From positions 1-40,561 of the forward strand of contig JAFMQY010000011.1 of assembly GCA_017354415.1 (NCBI GenBank): a DNA stretch of 40,561 nt, written 5' to 3'. A program made the position numbers and the translations under genes. A model generated the notes under the pieces. That model did not search any database and was not told the DNA's origin. It saw nothing but the letters and a program-made list of their open reading frames with translations. Below are positions 19,504-31,055 of the stretch, in pieces (within the stretch, counting starts at the first letter, position 1; every line of letters starts with the position of its first letter). This stretch comes from Nocardioides sp. Its GTDB lineage: Bacteria > Actinomycetota > Actinomycetes > Propionibacteriales > Nocardioidaceae.

Positions 19504-20459
19504 CAGCTGTCCTCCTGCTCGGGGGTCATCGTGTCGACAGGCTCGGCCGCCGACGTGGGACCGGCCGCCGACGTGGGCTCGGCCGCCGACTCCACGGGCT
19601 CCGGAGTGCCCTCGAACTCGTCGATCCGCAGGTCGGCGACCGAGGCGGGGTCGTCACCACCGGTCCAGCGGACGCTCAGCTCGCCCAGCGGCGAGACCTG
19701 GTCGAAGGCGACCGCGTGCTCGCGGAACAGCTCCAGGACGGCCAGGAAGCGGGCGACCGTGGTCAGCGTGTCGGGGGAGTCGCCGCAGAGAGCCCGGAAC
19801 GTCATGGTCCCGGTACGTCGCAGCCGCTCCACGACGAGCTCGGCCTGCTCGCGTACCGACACCATCGAGGTGTGCAGGTGCTGCAGCGACAGCTCGGGTT
19901 CCGGCTTGGGCTCCAGGGCCTTCGCCGCCAGGGCCGCGAACGAGTCGAGCCCGATCCCGATCAGCACCTCGGGAAGCAGGCCGGCGTACCGTTCCTCGAG
20001 CCCGACCGCGCGCGGGTGACGACGTGACTCCCCCGCCAGCCGCTCCTGGAGCACGGTCGCCACCTGCTTGAAGGCGCGGTACTGCAGCAGCCGGGCGAAC
20101 AGCAGGTCGCGCGCCTCGAGCAGGGCCAGGTCCTCCTCGTCCTCCACGTCTCCCTGCGGGAGCAACCGCGCCGACTTCAGGTCCAGCAACGTGGATGCCA
20201 CGAGCAGGAACGACGAGGTCTGCTCGAGATCCCAGGTGCCGTCGCGGGATCCCGCCTTCACGTGTGCGATGAACTCGTCGGTGACCTGGTGGAGCGCGAT
20301 CTCGGTGATGTCGAGCTTGTGCTTGGAGATCAGGCTCAGCAGCAGGTCGAACGGACCCTCGAAGTTGTCGAGCCGCACCTCGAAGGCCGAGGTCGACTCG
20401 GGCACGGGGTCCCGCGTGGCGTCCGGCCCGGTCGGGTCGGACGCAGTGGTGACGGTCAT
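19503..20459 (-). CDS. scpA: Segregation/condensation protein ScpA
   Basis: FEVRLDNFEGPFDLLLSLISKHKLDITEIALHQVTDEFIAHVKA...; 1-nt overlap with scpB. Confidence 0.95.
   Translation of the reverse strand: MTVTTASDPTGPDATRDPVPESTSAFEVRLDNFEGPFDLLLSLISKHKLDITEIALHQVTDEFIAHVKAGSRDGTWDLEQTSSFLLVASTLLDLKSARLLPQGDVEDEEDLALLEARDLLFARLLQYRAFKQVATVLQERLAGESRRHPRAVGLEERYAGLLPEVLIGIGLDSFAALAAKALEPKPEPELSLQHLHTSMVSVREQAELVVERLRRTGTMTFRALCGDSPDTLTTVARFLAVLELFREHAVAFDQVSPLGELSVRWTGGDDPASVADLRIDEFEGTPEPVESAAEPTSAAGPTSAAEPVDTMTPEQEDS
19543..19590. repeat. 18-bp tandem repeat in scpA 3' end (about 2.7 copies)
   Basis: TCGGCCGCCGACGTGGGA / CCGGCCGCCGACGTGGGC / TCGGCCGCCGAC; encodes SAAEPTSAAGPTSAAEP in the C-terminal tail. 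Confidence 0.9.
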
Positions 20460-20469
20460 GAGTGGTGGT

Positions 20470-20826
20470 TCAGTCCTCGATCAGGCGTTGCACCAGCATG
20501 CTGTCATGGCCGTGTTCGTCGAGGTCGGCCAGGACCAGGGCAACCGCCTCGCGCACCAGTCGTCCACGGTCGACGGCGAGGCCGTGGTCGCGGCGTAGCT
20601 CCAGCCGGGCGTGCTCGAGGTCGAGGAGCTCCTCGGCCGTGACGTAGATCGTGATCTTCTCGTCGTGCCGCACCCGGCCACTGGGCCGGCGGGTGCGAGT
20701 GTCGTCGTCGGGTGCGGTGGGCACGGCCCGTACCCGACGCTCACGCAGGCCGGGTTCGGTGGCCGGCGGTGGTTCGGTGGGACGGAACAGGTCGTCGGCG
20801 GCCGGCAGGTTCACACGTCGAGGCAC
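20470..20826 (-). CDS. Conserved-looking small protein between parA and scpA; central RHDEKITIYVTAEELLDLEHARLELRRDHGL segment suggests a ribbon-helix-helix-like fold; unknown function
   Basis: MPRRVNLPAADDLFRPTEPP...; overlaps the parA 3' end (20811); same strand. Confidence 0.75.
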   Translation of the reverse strand: MPRRVNLPAADDLFRPTEPPPATEPGLRERRVRAVPTAPDDDTRTRRPSGRVRHDEKITIYVTAEELLDLEHARLELRRDHGLAVDRGRLVREAVALVLADLDEHGHDSMLVQRLIED

Positions 20827-21842
20827 CGAACTGCCACCTCCTTGGCCAGCTGGCGGTAGGCCTCCGCACCCGGCGAGCCCGTGGCGTACGACGTGATCGG
20901 CTCACCCGCGACCGTCGAGTCGGAGAACTTCACGGTCCGCCGGATCACCGTATGGAACACCTTGTCGCCCCAGGCCTGCACAAGACGCTCCATGACCTCA
21001 CGGCTGTGCAGCGTCCGCCCGTCGTACATCGTCCCGAGCACGCCGTCGATCTCCAGCCGGGGGTTCAGCCGCTCCCGCACCTTGTCGATCGTGGTCTTGA
21101 GCAGGGCGACGCCCCGGAGCGCGAAGTACTCGCACTCGAGCGGCACGATCACGCCGTCGCACGCGGTCAGCGCGTTCACGGTCAGCAGGCCGAGCGACGG
21201 CTGGCAGTCGATCAGGATCACGTCGTACGTCTCGATCGCCTTGCCGATCACCCGCTGCAGCGTCTGCTCGCGCGCCACCTCGTGCACCAGCTGCACCTCG
21301 GCCGCCGAGAGGTCGATGTTGGAGGGCAGCAGGTCCATCCCGGGTACGCCGCTGGGTACGATGACGTCGTCGAGCGTCACGTCTCGCTGCATCAGCAGGT
21401 TGTAGACGGTCAGCTCCATCTCATGCGGGTTGAGACCCAGTCCGACCGACAGGGAGCCCTGGGGGTCGAAGTCGATCAGCAGCACCTTCCGCCCGAACTC
21501 GGCGAGCGACGCACCGAGGTTGATCGTGGTGGTGGTCTTGCCGACACCCCCCTTCTGGTTGCACATCGCGATCACGCGAGCGTGGCCATGGGACGTCAGC
21601 GGACGTGGGTCGGGAAGGTCTGGGAGCGGCCGACCGGTCGGTCCGACTGGTGCCGCGACGGGCGGAGCCTCCTCCGTCGCGGTCGCGGCCGAGACCAGCT
21701 CCTCGGCGGGGCGTACGAATGGCAGCGGTTGGCTCAAAGGGACTGTGGCCTCCTCGGTCGGCGTGGGTGCCGGGGAAGGAACCGTCGGCGGCATGATGGG
21801 GGCGTTGGACCCGGAGTGGCCGCGTCCGAAGATTCCGCTCAT
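20811..21842 (-). CDS. ParA/Soj-family ATPase with Pro-rich N-terminal extension
   Basis: ARVIAMCNQKGGVGKTTTTINLGASLAEFGRKVLLIDFDPQGSLSVGLG (deviant Walker A), about 88 aa disordered-looking N-terminus. Confidence 0.94.
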   Translation of the reverse strand: MSGIFGRGHSGSNAPIMPPTVPSPAPTPTEEATVPLSQPLPFVRPAEELVSAATATEEAPPVAAPVGPTGRPLPDLPDPRPLTSHGHARVIAMCNQKGGVGKTTTTINLGASLAEFGRKVLLIDFDPQGSLSVGLGLNPHEMELTVYNLLMQRDVTLDDVIVPSGVPGMDLLPSNIDLSAAEVQLVHEVAREQTLQRVIGKAIETYDVILIDCQPSLGLLTVNALTACDGVIVPLECEYFALRGVALLKTTIDKVRERLNPRLEIDGVLGTMYDGRTLHSREVMERLVQAWGDKVFHTVIRRTVKFSDSTVAGEPITSYATGSPGAEAYRQLAKEVAVRCLDV

Positions 21843-21987
21843 GTGGGGTTCTCCCGGTGTCGTGTGCTAGGCGATTTGTCGACTTTCCGACATGCTGCCC
21901 CGCCAGACCGCGCGACCGTCGGAGGGCGCGCCGAAGGACCTCAACCGATTCCGGGATTCCCAGTCGGCTCACTCACCGCCACAGCCG

Positions 21988-23016
21988 TCAGGCGTACAGC
22001 GCCGGGCGCGCTTCCCGAGGCACCTCGACCCGTCCGCCGGACCGGAGCGACTCGACGGCCGCGAACGCCGCGACGTTGGCCAGGTGGCCGTCCCAGGCGG
22101 ACGGACCGGTCAGCCGCCCGGACCGGACGTCGTCGATCCAGGCGTTCACCTCGATCCGGTAGGCATCGGCGTACCGCTGGGTGCCGTCCTTGGTGACCAC
22201 GCGGCCGTCGACGCCGTCGGTCTCGGACAGGCTCCGGCGCAGCGAGACGCCGTACGGCGGTGTGAGCGAGACCGTGCCGGCGCTGCCGGTGACCTCGGTG
22301 TGGATGTCGTAGCCGTACTGGGCGTTCACGAACACCTCGACCGTCACCACGACTCCCCCGACCGTTTCGAGAACCCCGATCTGGAGATCCCTCAGCTCTC
22401 CGTCTGGCACCCCTGCCGCGAAGACCGTGACCGCAGCGAGCGTGTCGTCGAGGAGCCACGGAACGCTGTCGAACTCGTGGATCATCGAGCCGAACAGCAC
22501 GCTCTCGTCGGTGTGGCTCGCGTGCTGGTGGGCGTTGCGGTGGGTGCAGTGGGCCGCCCTGACCCGGCCGATGGCGCCGCCGACGACGGCATCGCGGAGT
22601 GCGACGTACGCCGGGTCGAAGTGCCGCATGAACCCGACCTGGATCACGCGGCGCCCACCCTGGACCTCGGCGTCGACGACGCGCCGCCCACCTTCGAGCG
22701 TGCTGGCGATCGGCTTCTCCAGCAGCAGCGGTTTGGCGAGCTCGACGCAGGCGATCGCCAGCGGCTCGTGGAGCGGATCCGGCGCGGCGATCAGCACGGC
22801 GTCGACGCTTGTGTCCGAGATCAGGTCCTCCGCCGAGGAGGCGACGCTCGCGCCGACCGTGTCCGCGACCTGTTTCGCGCGTTCGGAGTCGACGTCGAAG
22901 ACCTGCGCGACGGTGGCTCCGGGCACCCAGCGGTCGAGGTTGACGACGTGGACAGCCCCCATGGCGCCGGTGCCGATCACGCCGACGCGCACGGGATCGA
23001 AGGGTCCTGCGGTCAT
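21988..23016 (-). CDS. Gfo/Idh/MocA oxidoreductase, inositol 2-dehydrogenase-like
   Basis: VRVGVIGTGAMGAVHVVNLDRWVPGATVAQVFDVD...LLLEKPIASTLEGG...QVGFMRHFDPAYVAL; 4-bp ATGA coupling to the upstream gene. Confidence 0.85.
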   Translation of the reverse strand: MTAGPFDPVRVGVIGTGAMGAVHVVNLDRWVPGATVAQVFDVDSERAKQVADTVGASVASSAEDLISDTSVDAVLIAAPDPLHEPLAIACVELAKPLLLEKPIASTLEGGRRVVDAEVQGGRRVIQVGFMRHFDPAYVALRDAVVGGAIGRVRAAHCTHRNAHQHASHTDESVLFGSMIHEFDSVPWLLDDTLAAVTVFAAGVPDGELRDLQIGVLETVGGVVVTVEVFVNAQYGYDIHTEVTGSAGTVSLTPPYGVSLRRSLSETDGVDGRVVTKDGTQRYADAYRIEVNAWIDDVRSGRLTGPSAWDGHLANVAAFAAVESLRSGGRVEVPREARPALYA

Positions 23017-24194
23017 GTCCGTACCCATCTCTTCTCCTGGAAGGACCGCACCATCGCGTCCACCAGCTCGGCCACGACGACCGCGTCGTCGATGGTCGGG
23101 CCGTGCGCGACCCCGGTGACGATGCTCTGCGCCAGCAGGTGGCACTCGATGACCTTCAGGTCGTCGAAGGACATCGCGATGCCCGAACCCGGCTGGAACG
23201 CCGACAGCTCGCCGTCGCCGGGCCGTACCAGCCGGGTCTCCCACGACGCGTCCTGGTAGTCCTGGCCGAGGCACACCCGGAGCTCGCCCATGCGGCGGAA
23301 GTCCCACGACAGGGCGCCCTGCGTGCCGTGTACGTCGAAGCCGTATCCGCACTGCTCCCCCACGGCCACCCGTGAGGCGGTCAGTGTGCCCCGAGCGCCC
23401 GACGCGAAGCGCAGGAGTGCCGAGGCGGCATCCTCGTTGCTCACCCGCCCTCGGGGCCCGTCCCCGCCGCGGATGAAGTGCGAGCGGCCGCCCTCCGGGG
23501 GCAGGGGACGCTCGGTGAGGTACGTCGCCTGGTCGGCCACCAGCTCGGTGACGCCGCCGAGCGTCGTACCACCGACGTGGAGCGCCAGGTCGAAGCCGTG
23601 GCTGACCAGGTCACCGAGCACGCCGGTGCCGGCGAGGGCCGGGTCGAAGCGCCACGACAGCGCCTGGTCGGGGTGCGCGGAGTAGTCGGCGAGCATCCGC
23701 ACGTCGAACGACTCGATCCGGCCCACCGCTCCCGACGCCACCAGGTCGCTCGCCACCTGCACCGCGGGAGCGTGGCGGTAGTTGAACCCGACCGCCGACA
23801 TCACGCCGCGCTTGTGGACCGCGGCCGCGATCGCCGCCGTGTCCTCGGCGCTCCGGCCCGCCGGTTTCTCGATCCACAGATGCCGTCCGGACTCGGCCAC
23901 CGCCGAGCCGATCTCCCGGTGCACGAAGTTCGGTCCACAGACGCTGACCACGTCGACGTCGTCACGCTCGAGCGCTTCGGACCACTCCGCCACGGTGTCC
24001 GAGAACCCATACCCGTCGAGCGCCTCCTGCCGCCGGCCCTCGTCGGGGTCGGCCGCGACCACGAACCGGGGCCGAACCGGCACCTCCGGGAAGTGGTGGG
24101 CCAGGCGCGTCCACGCACGAGCGTGCACCTGGCCCATCCAACCGAACCCCACCACGGCGACCCCGAGTGTCCGGGGCGCCTGCCCGTCACTCAC
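23013..24194 (-). CDS. Second Gfo/Idh/MocA family oxidoreductase
   Basis: [19 protein letters not shown]...[18 protein letters not shown]...[15 protein letters not shown] start, GTGA overlap with the ABC ATPase stop. Confidence 0.87.
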   Translation of the reverse strand: MSDGQAPRTLGVAVVGFGWMGQVHARAWTRLAHHFPEVPVRPRFVVAADPDEGRRQEALDGYGFSDTVAEWSEALERDDVDVVSVCGPNFVHREIGSAVAESGRHLWIEKPAGRSAEDTAAIAAAVHKRGVMSAVGFNYRHAPAVQVASDLVASGAVGRIESFDVRMLADYSAHPDQALSWRFDPALAGTGVLGDLVSHGFDLALHVGGTTLGGVTELVADQATYLTERPLPPEGGRSHFIRGGDGPRGRVSNEDAASALLRFASGARGTLTASRVAVGEQCGYGFDVHGTQGALSWDFRRMGELRVCLGQDYQDASWETRLVRPGDGELSAFQPGSGIAMSFDDLKVIECHLLAQSIVTGVAHGPTIDDAVVVAELVDAMVRSFQEKRWVRT

Positions 24195-25120
24195 GAGCCG
24201 GGGTCCTCCGAGGACGCGTCGTCGGCAGGTGCGTTCAGGGTCTCGGCCACGTCGAACTCCATGTTCTTGGCCACCTCGGAGTCGGGCATCTGTCGGGCCA
24301 GCTCGTGGCTCAGCGCCTCGAGCTCGGCCCCTCCGGCCATCATCTGGACCAGGTCGTCGAGGCTCAGCTCCGACTTGCCGAAGTTGCCCATGCTCCGGCC
24401 ACGCCGCAGCAGCATGAACCGGTCGCCGACCGGATAGGCGTGGTGTGGGTTGTGGGAGATGAAGATGACGCCCAGCCCGCGGTCGCGCGCCTTCGCGACG
24501 TACTTCAGGACCACGCCGGACTGGCGCACGCCGAGCGCCGCCGTCGGCTCGTCGAGGATCAGCACCCGGGCGCCGAAGTAGACGGCCCGGGCGATCGCGA
24601 CGCACTGCCGCTCACCACCGGACAGGGTCCCGATCGGCTGCTCGACGTCGCGGAGGTCGATGCCCATCGCGGCCAGCTCGCTCTTGGTGATCGTCTTCAT
24701 CCGGGCGATGTCGAGGCGCTTCCACGGCCCGGCGCCCTTGGTGACCTCCGAGCCGAGGAAGAAGTTGCGCCAGACCGGCATCAGCGGGACCACCGCGAGG
24801 TCCTGGTAGACGGTCGCGATGCCGAGGGCCAGTGCCTCGCGGGGAGAGGAGAAGCGACGCTTCTCACCATCCACCACGAACTCGCCACTCGTGTGCGTGT
24901 GGGCGCCCGCGAGGATCTTGATGAACGTCGACTTCCCGGCGCCGTTGTCGCCCAGCACGCAGGTCACCTCGCCCGCCTTGACCTGGGTGCTGACGTTGCG
25001 CAGCGCGATCACCGACCCGTAGGTCTTGCCGATGTCGGTGACCTCGATGATCGGGGTCCCCGGGGGCGGCAGCTGGGGGCCGACCGCATGGTCGCCCTGG
25101 CCGACCACGTCGGTGCTCAT
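24191..25120 (-). CDS. Sugar ABC transporter ATP-binding protein, CUT2, single NBD (FrcA-like)
   Basis: [44 protein letters not shown]; one NBD only. Confidence 0.92.
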   Translation of the reverse strand: MSTDVVGQGDHAVGPQLPPPGTPIIEVTDIGKTYGSVIALRNVSTQVKAGEVTCVLGDNGAGKSTFIKILAGAHTHTSGEFVVDGEKRRFSSPREALALGIATVYQDLAVVPLMPVWRNFFLGSEVTKGAGPWKRLDIARMKTITKSELAAMGIDLRDVEQPIGTLSGGERQCVAIARAVYFGARVLILDEPTAALGVRQSGVVLKYVAKARDRGLGVIFISHNPHHAYPVGDRFMLLRRGRSMGNFGKSELSLDDLVQMMAGGAELEALSHELARQMPDSEVAKNMEFDVAETLNAPADDASSEDPGS

Positions 25121-26220
25121 CGCACGCGCTCCGCTCGCGTCTTGACCCAGTTGTTGACCAGTACCGCGCCCAGCAGCATGACCCCGAGGAACGCGTACTG
25201 CCAGTCGCTGTCCCAGTTGTGGTAGATGATCCCCTGGTAGACCATCCCGTAGATCAACGCCCCGAGAGCGGCGCCGACGGCCGAGCCGTAGCCGCCGGTG
25301 AGCAGACACCCACCGACCACGGCGCAGATGATGTAGATGAACTCGGCCCCGACGCCGGTGGTCGACTGGGCGGTCGTCGTCTTGAACAGGCTGAGCATCC
25401 CCACCATCCACCCCGCGAAGGCCGTCGTCATGAACAGGCCGACCTTGGTCCGGAACACCGGGACACCGACCTGCCGAGCGCTCAGCTGAGCGCCGCCTAC
25501 GGCGAAGATCCAGTTGCCCGCGCGGGTGCGCTGGAGCACCCAGGTCGCGATCACGATGACGCCGATCGCCCACCAGGTGGCCGAGTAGATGGTCAGGATC
25601 CCCGTGCTCGGGACCTTCACCCACGGCAACCACCCGATGTCGATCTGTACCTTCGACCCGAAGAGCTGGGCGCCGGAGTTGTAGCCCGGCGCCTCCTGGA
25701 AGTCGACGACCGACACCTGGTGGATGATCTGCTTCACGACGGCGAGGTTGAGCCCGCGGAGCACGAAGAAGGTGCCGAGGGTGACGATGAAGCTGGGCAG
25801 GCCGGTCTTCATCACCAGCAGCCCGTTCACGAGGCCGATGGCGAGTGCGGCCACCAACGAGGTCGCGATCGAGACCCACACGTTGATGTGCCAGTGGCTC
25901 ATCATGATCCCGGTGATCAGACCGGTCGTGCCGGTCATCGCACCGGCGGACAGGTCGAACTCGCCACCGATCATGAGCAGCGCCACGGCCACCGCCATGA
26001 TCGCGAACGAGGAAGAGAAGAAGATCCAGGTGCTCGCGCCCGCCGGGAGGGCGAACGCCGTCGTGGTGAAGGAGAAGTAGCAGAAGATCACGATGGCCGC
26101 GACCAGCGCGCCCGTCTCGGGGCGTCTCAGGACGGCCGCAAGGCCGGCGTACCGACCGACTCGCTCGTCGCGTTCGGACTCGGGTGCGGCCACGGGTGGT
26201 GGCGCTGCCGTGGTGCTCAT
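25117..26220 (-). CDS. Sugar ABC transporter permease (CUT2/RbsC-like)
   Basis: [51 protein letters not shown]...[22 protein letters not shown]... Confidence 0.92.
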   Translation of the reverse strand: MSTTAAPPPVAAPESERDERVGRYAGLAAVLRRPETGALVAAIVIFCYFSFTTTAFALPAGASTWIFFSSSFAIMAVAVALLMIGGEFDLSAGAMTGTTGLITGIMMSHWHINVWVSIATSLVAALAIGLVNGLLVMKTGLPSFIVTLGTFFVLRGLNLAVVKQIIHQVSVVDFQEAPGYNSGAQLFGSKVQIDIGWLPWVKVPSTGILTIYSATWWAIGVIVIATWVLQRTRAGNWIFAVGGAQLSARQVGVPVFRTKVGLFMTTAFAGWMVGMLSLFKTTTAQSTTGVGAEFIYIICAVVGGCLLTGGYGSAVGAALGALIYGMVYQGIIYHNWDSDWQYAFLGVMLLGAVLVNNWVKTRAERVR

Positions 26221-26254
26221 CGTTGCCCTCCTCTGGCCCTGGTGGAACGTGTGG

Positions 26255-26298
26255 CGGTGGGGTCCGGCTTCCGACCCCCGACGGGCCGGACCCCACCG
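26255..26298 (-). promoter_or_regulatory. Intercistronic hairpin between substrate-binding-protein gene and permease gene
   Basis: Perfect 14-bp inverted repeat CGGTGGGGTCCGGC (26255-26268) / GCCGGACCCCACCG (26285-26298), 16-nt loop. Confidence 0.8.
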
Positions 26299-26303
26299 TC
26301 AGC

Positions 26304-27293
26304 TCAGCGGGTGCCGTTCTGCGCGAACTTCAGGACCGCCTCGGCGTTGTCCTTGGTGATGATCGCAGGGCCGGAGTACACCGGCTGGCCGCCACCGAGG
26401 TCGTTGCCGTTGAGGACCTTCAGGTACACCGCCGTGACACCGAGGTATCCCTGGACATAGGGCTGCTGGTCGATCGCGAACTGCAGCTTGCCGTCGATGA
26501 TGTTCTGCACGACGTCGGCGTTGACGTCGAAGGTGGCGACCTTGATGTTCGCGCCGGTGTTGTCGACCGCCTTCACCGCCTGGCCCGACATGTCACCACC
26601 CAGGGTCAGGATGCCGTCGATGGTCGGGTCGGCCTGGATCTTCGACTCGATCGTCGCCTCGGAGCCGGAGAGGTCGGTGTTGTCGACCTGCAGGTTGGTC
26701 ATCGAGCCCGAGAACGTCGACTTGGCGCCGGCGCAGCGCTGCTCGAGACCGACGTTGCCGGCCTCCTGGATCACGCACAGCACGTTCTTCAGGCCGAGGC
26801 TGTTGAGCTGGTCGCCCGCGGCCTTGCCGGCCAGGGTCTCGCTCTGCCCGACATGGGTGATCGCGCCGAACTGCTTCCACTGGTCGATGCCGGAGTTGAT
26901 GGTCACGACCGGGACGCCGGCTGCGACCGCGGCCTTGATGCTCTTCTCCAGACCGTCCGGGTTGGCCATCGAGACCACGAGTCCGTCGGTGCCCGCGGCG
27001 ACGGCATTGTCGATCAGGGTCGCCTGCTTACCGACGTCCGGGTCGGAGTTGTAGTGCATGTCGACGTTCTCGTCCTTGCCGGCCTGTACGGCGCCGGCCT
27101 TGACGACGTCCCAGAACGAGTCGCCGGGGGCTGCGTGGGTGATCACGTCGATGCGGATGTCGCCGCTCGACGAGGTGTCCGCGGCACCGCCGGTGGAATC
27201 GGCTTTCGGGGCACTGCTGTCGTTGGTGCTGCAGCCCGCGAGGGCCAAAGCGCCGACAGCGATGCCCGCGGTGAGCAACCGTCGGATCTTCAT
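26304..27293 (-). CDS. Sugar ABC transporter substrate-binding lipoprotein
   Basis: [27 protein letters not shown] lipobox; periplasmic-binding [32 protein letters not shown]... Confidence 0.93.
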   Translation of the reverse strand: MKIRRLLTAGIAVGALALAGCSTNDSSAPKADSTGGAADTSSSGDIRIDVITHAAPGDSFWDVVKAGAVQAGKDENVDMHYNSDPDVGKQATLIDNAVAAGTDGLVVSMANPDGLEKSIKAAVAAGVPVVTINSGIDQWKQFGAITHVGQSETLAGKAAGDQLNSLGLKNVLCVIQEAGNVGLEQRCAGAKSTFSGSMTNLQVDNTDLSGSEATIESKIQADPTIDGILTLGGDMSGQAVKAVDNTGANIKVATFDVNADVVQNIIDGKLQFAIDQQPYVQGYLGVTAVYLKVLNGNDLGGGQPVYSGPAIITKDNAEAVLKFAQNGTR

Positions 27294-27328
27294 GGTGTTC
27301 TCCTTCTCGACCGCTCTCGCGGACCTTC

Positions 27329-29298
<1,970 letters not shown>

Positions 29299-29302
<4 letters not shown>

Positions 29303-30189
29303 CTGGCCTCCCGCGGTCCGAACGGCAGCCGTGAGTCGACGGCCTGGGCGGGCCAGGTGTCGCGCACCCAGCCGTGGGCGGGATCGTCGCAGATCCGCCA
29401 GGCGCGCTCGTCACCGGGACCCGCCATCACGTTCAGGTAGTACAGGTCGTAGCCGGGGACCGCCATGGACGGCCCGTGCCACCCGTGCGGGATCAGGACC
29501 ACGTCACCGGTCCGCACCTCCGCGAGCACGTCGATCTCCTGGTCGTCGTGCCCGTACACGCGCTGGTAGCCGATGCCCGCGCCCACCGGGCCGTCGGCGA
29601 CCTCGAAGTAGTAGATCTCCTCGAGGATGCTCTCGGTCGGGGTGGCCTCGTCGTGCTTGTGAGGCGGGTACGACGACCAGTTGCCGCCAGGCGTGAGCAC
29701 CTCGCAGGCGATCAGCGCGTCGGCTTCGAACGCCTCGGGAGTGCAGAAGTTGTTGACCTGCCGGCTCGCGGCACCCGCCCCGCGCAGCTCGAGCGGAACC
29801 GACTCGGCCGGCTGGTACCGCATCGGGAGCCGGCGCCGACACACCGCGCTCGGCAGCGCGAAGCGCCCGCCGTGCTCGCTGCGGATCTCCACCTCCGCGT
29901 CGCGCGGCACATAGACGAAGTCACTCGGTCCGGCAAAGACCCCGGGCCGTCCTTGGACGGTGAAGCTGCGGCGTTCCCCCGACACGACGCAGGATCCCGT
30001 CAGGGACAGCACCAGGGTCTCGGCCGGCCCGGTCCCCCACGTGCGGCTCTCGCCCGGCGCGAGCTCGAGCACGGCAAGCCCGCTGTAGCTCCAACCGGCG
30101 GACTCGGGCGTCACCAGCACAGGCAGTCCGTCCGCGGCACCCGCGCCGGCGCGCACGTGGAGGTCGAGGTGCCCGGTCGGGGTGGTCAT
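29299..30189 (-). CDS. iolB: 5-deoxy-glucuronate isomerase
   Basis: AGWSYSGLAVLELAPGES..., NWSSYPPHKHDEATPTESILEEIYYFEVADGPVGAGIGYQRVYGHD...GDVVLIPHGWHGPSMAVPGYDLYYLNVMAGPGDERAW. Confidence 0.96.
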
Positions 30190-31055
30190 CGGATCATCTC
30201 CACCACCGCGTCCACGGCACCTGCCACGTCGCCGTCCGGCGGGTACAGCAGCGTCCTCCCCACCACCATCCCGCGCACCTGGGGGTTCCCGATCACCTTG
30301 CGCCACGTGGCGAACTGCGCCTCCTGGTCGTCCGCGACCTCTCCGCCGAGCAGGAGCACCGGCAGGGTCGTGGCCGCGAGCACCGGCTCCATGTCGTGGA
30401 TCACCGGCAGCTTCAGCCAGGTGTGCGCACTGGTCCGGCCGAGCCCGGAGGCGACGGTGGCGGACCGGATGACGGCCTCGGTGGTCAGGTCGTTGCGGAT
30501 ACGCCCGTCGACCCGGTGGGCGATGAAGGGCTCCACCATCGCCATCAGGCCGAGCGTGGCGAGGTCGCCGACGGCGGCGGCACACGCCTCGAGTGTGGGC
30601 GCCGTCGCCGGGTCGGCGGGGTCGATCCGCAGCAGCATCTTCCCGCCCTGGAGCCGAGCCCGCCCGATCCCTTCCGCGTCGTACGCCGTGAACCGGTCGT
30701 CGACCTCGAACGCCGTCCCGACGAGCCCGCCGCGGTTCATGGAGCCGACCGCGACCTTGCCCTCCAGCGCCCCCATCAGCAGCAGGTCCTCGAGCACGTC
30801 GGGGGTGCCCAGCACGCCGTCCACACCGGGTCGCGAGAGTGCCAGCGCCAGCCGGTCGAGCAGGCGGCCGCGGTCGGCCATCGCCAGCGGGTCCGCGCCG
30901 GCCCGCAGAGCACCCCGGGCCGGATGGTCAGCCGCCATCAGCATCAGGCGCCCCGTGTCGCCCGTCAGCCCCGGCGGCTGTCGCCGTGCGGCGAACAGCT
31001 CGGCGATCCGGTCCGGGTGCTCGACCCGGGTCCGCAGGATGTGCTCCACGGTCAC
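30186..31055 (-). CDS. Cgl0158-family (beta/alpha)8-barrel aldolase (candidate IolJ-type step)
   Basis: LMLMAADHPARGALRAGADPLAMADR...GVLGTPDVLEDLLLMGAL...; within iol operon; GTG start with GTGA overlap. Confidence 0.82.
   Translation of the reverse strand: MTVEHILRTRVEHPDRIAELFAARRQPPGLTGDTGRLMLMAADHPARGALRAGADPLAMADRGRLLDRLALALSRPGVDGVLGTPDVLEDLLLMGALEGKVAVGSMNRGGLVGTAFEVDDRFTAYDAEGIGRARLQGGKMLLRIDPADPATAPTLEACAAAVGDLATLGLMAMVEPFIAHRVDGRIRNDLTTEAVIRSATVASGLGRTSAHTWLKLPVIHDMEPVLAATTLPVLLLGGEVADDQEAQFATWRKVIGNPQVRGMVVGRTLLYPPDGDVAGAVDAVVEMIR

Noticed and set aside
21892-23259. Long plus-strand ORFs opposite the oxidoreductases, iolD and others (e.g. 27761-29440, 29374-31245)
   Set aside because: Antisense high-GC mirror ORFs lacking domains; the opposite strand encodes clear enzymes.
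24191-26296. 701-aa ORF covering the ABC ATPase plus Arg/His-rich N-terminal half
   Set aside because: The N-terminal half is a wrong-frame reading of the permease gene; the ATPase starts at 25120.
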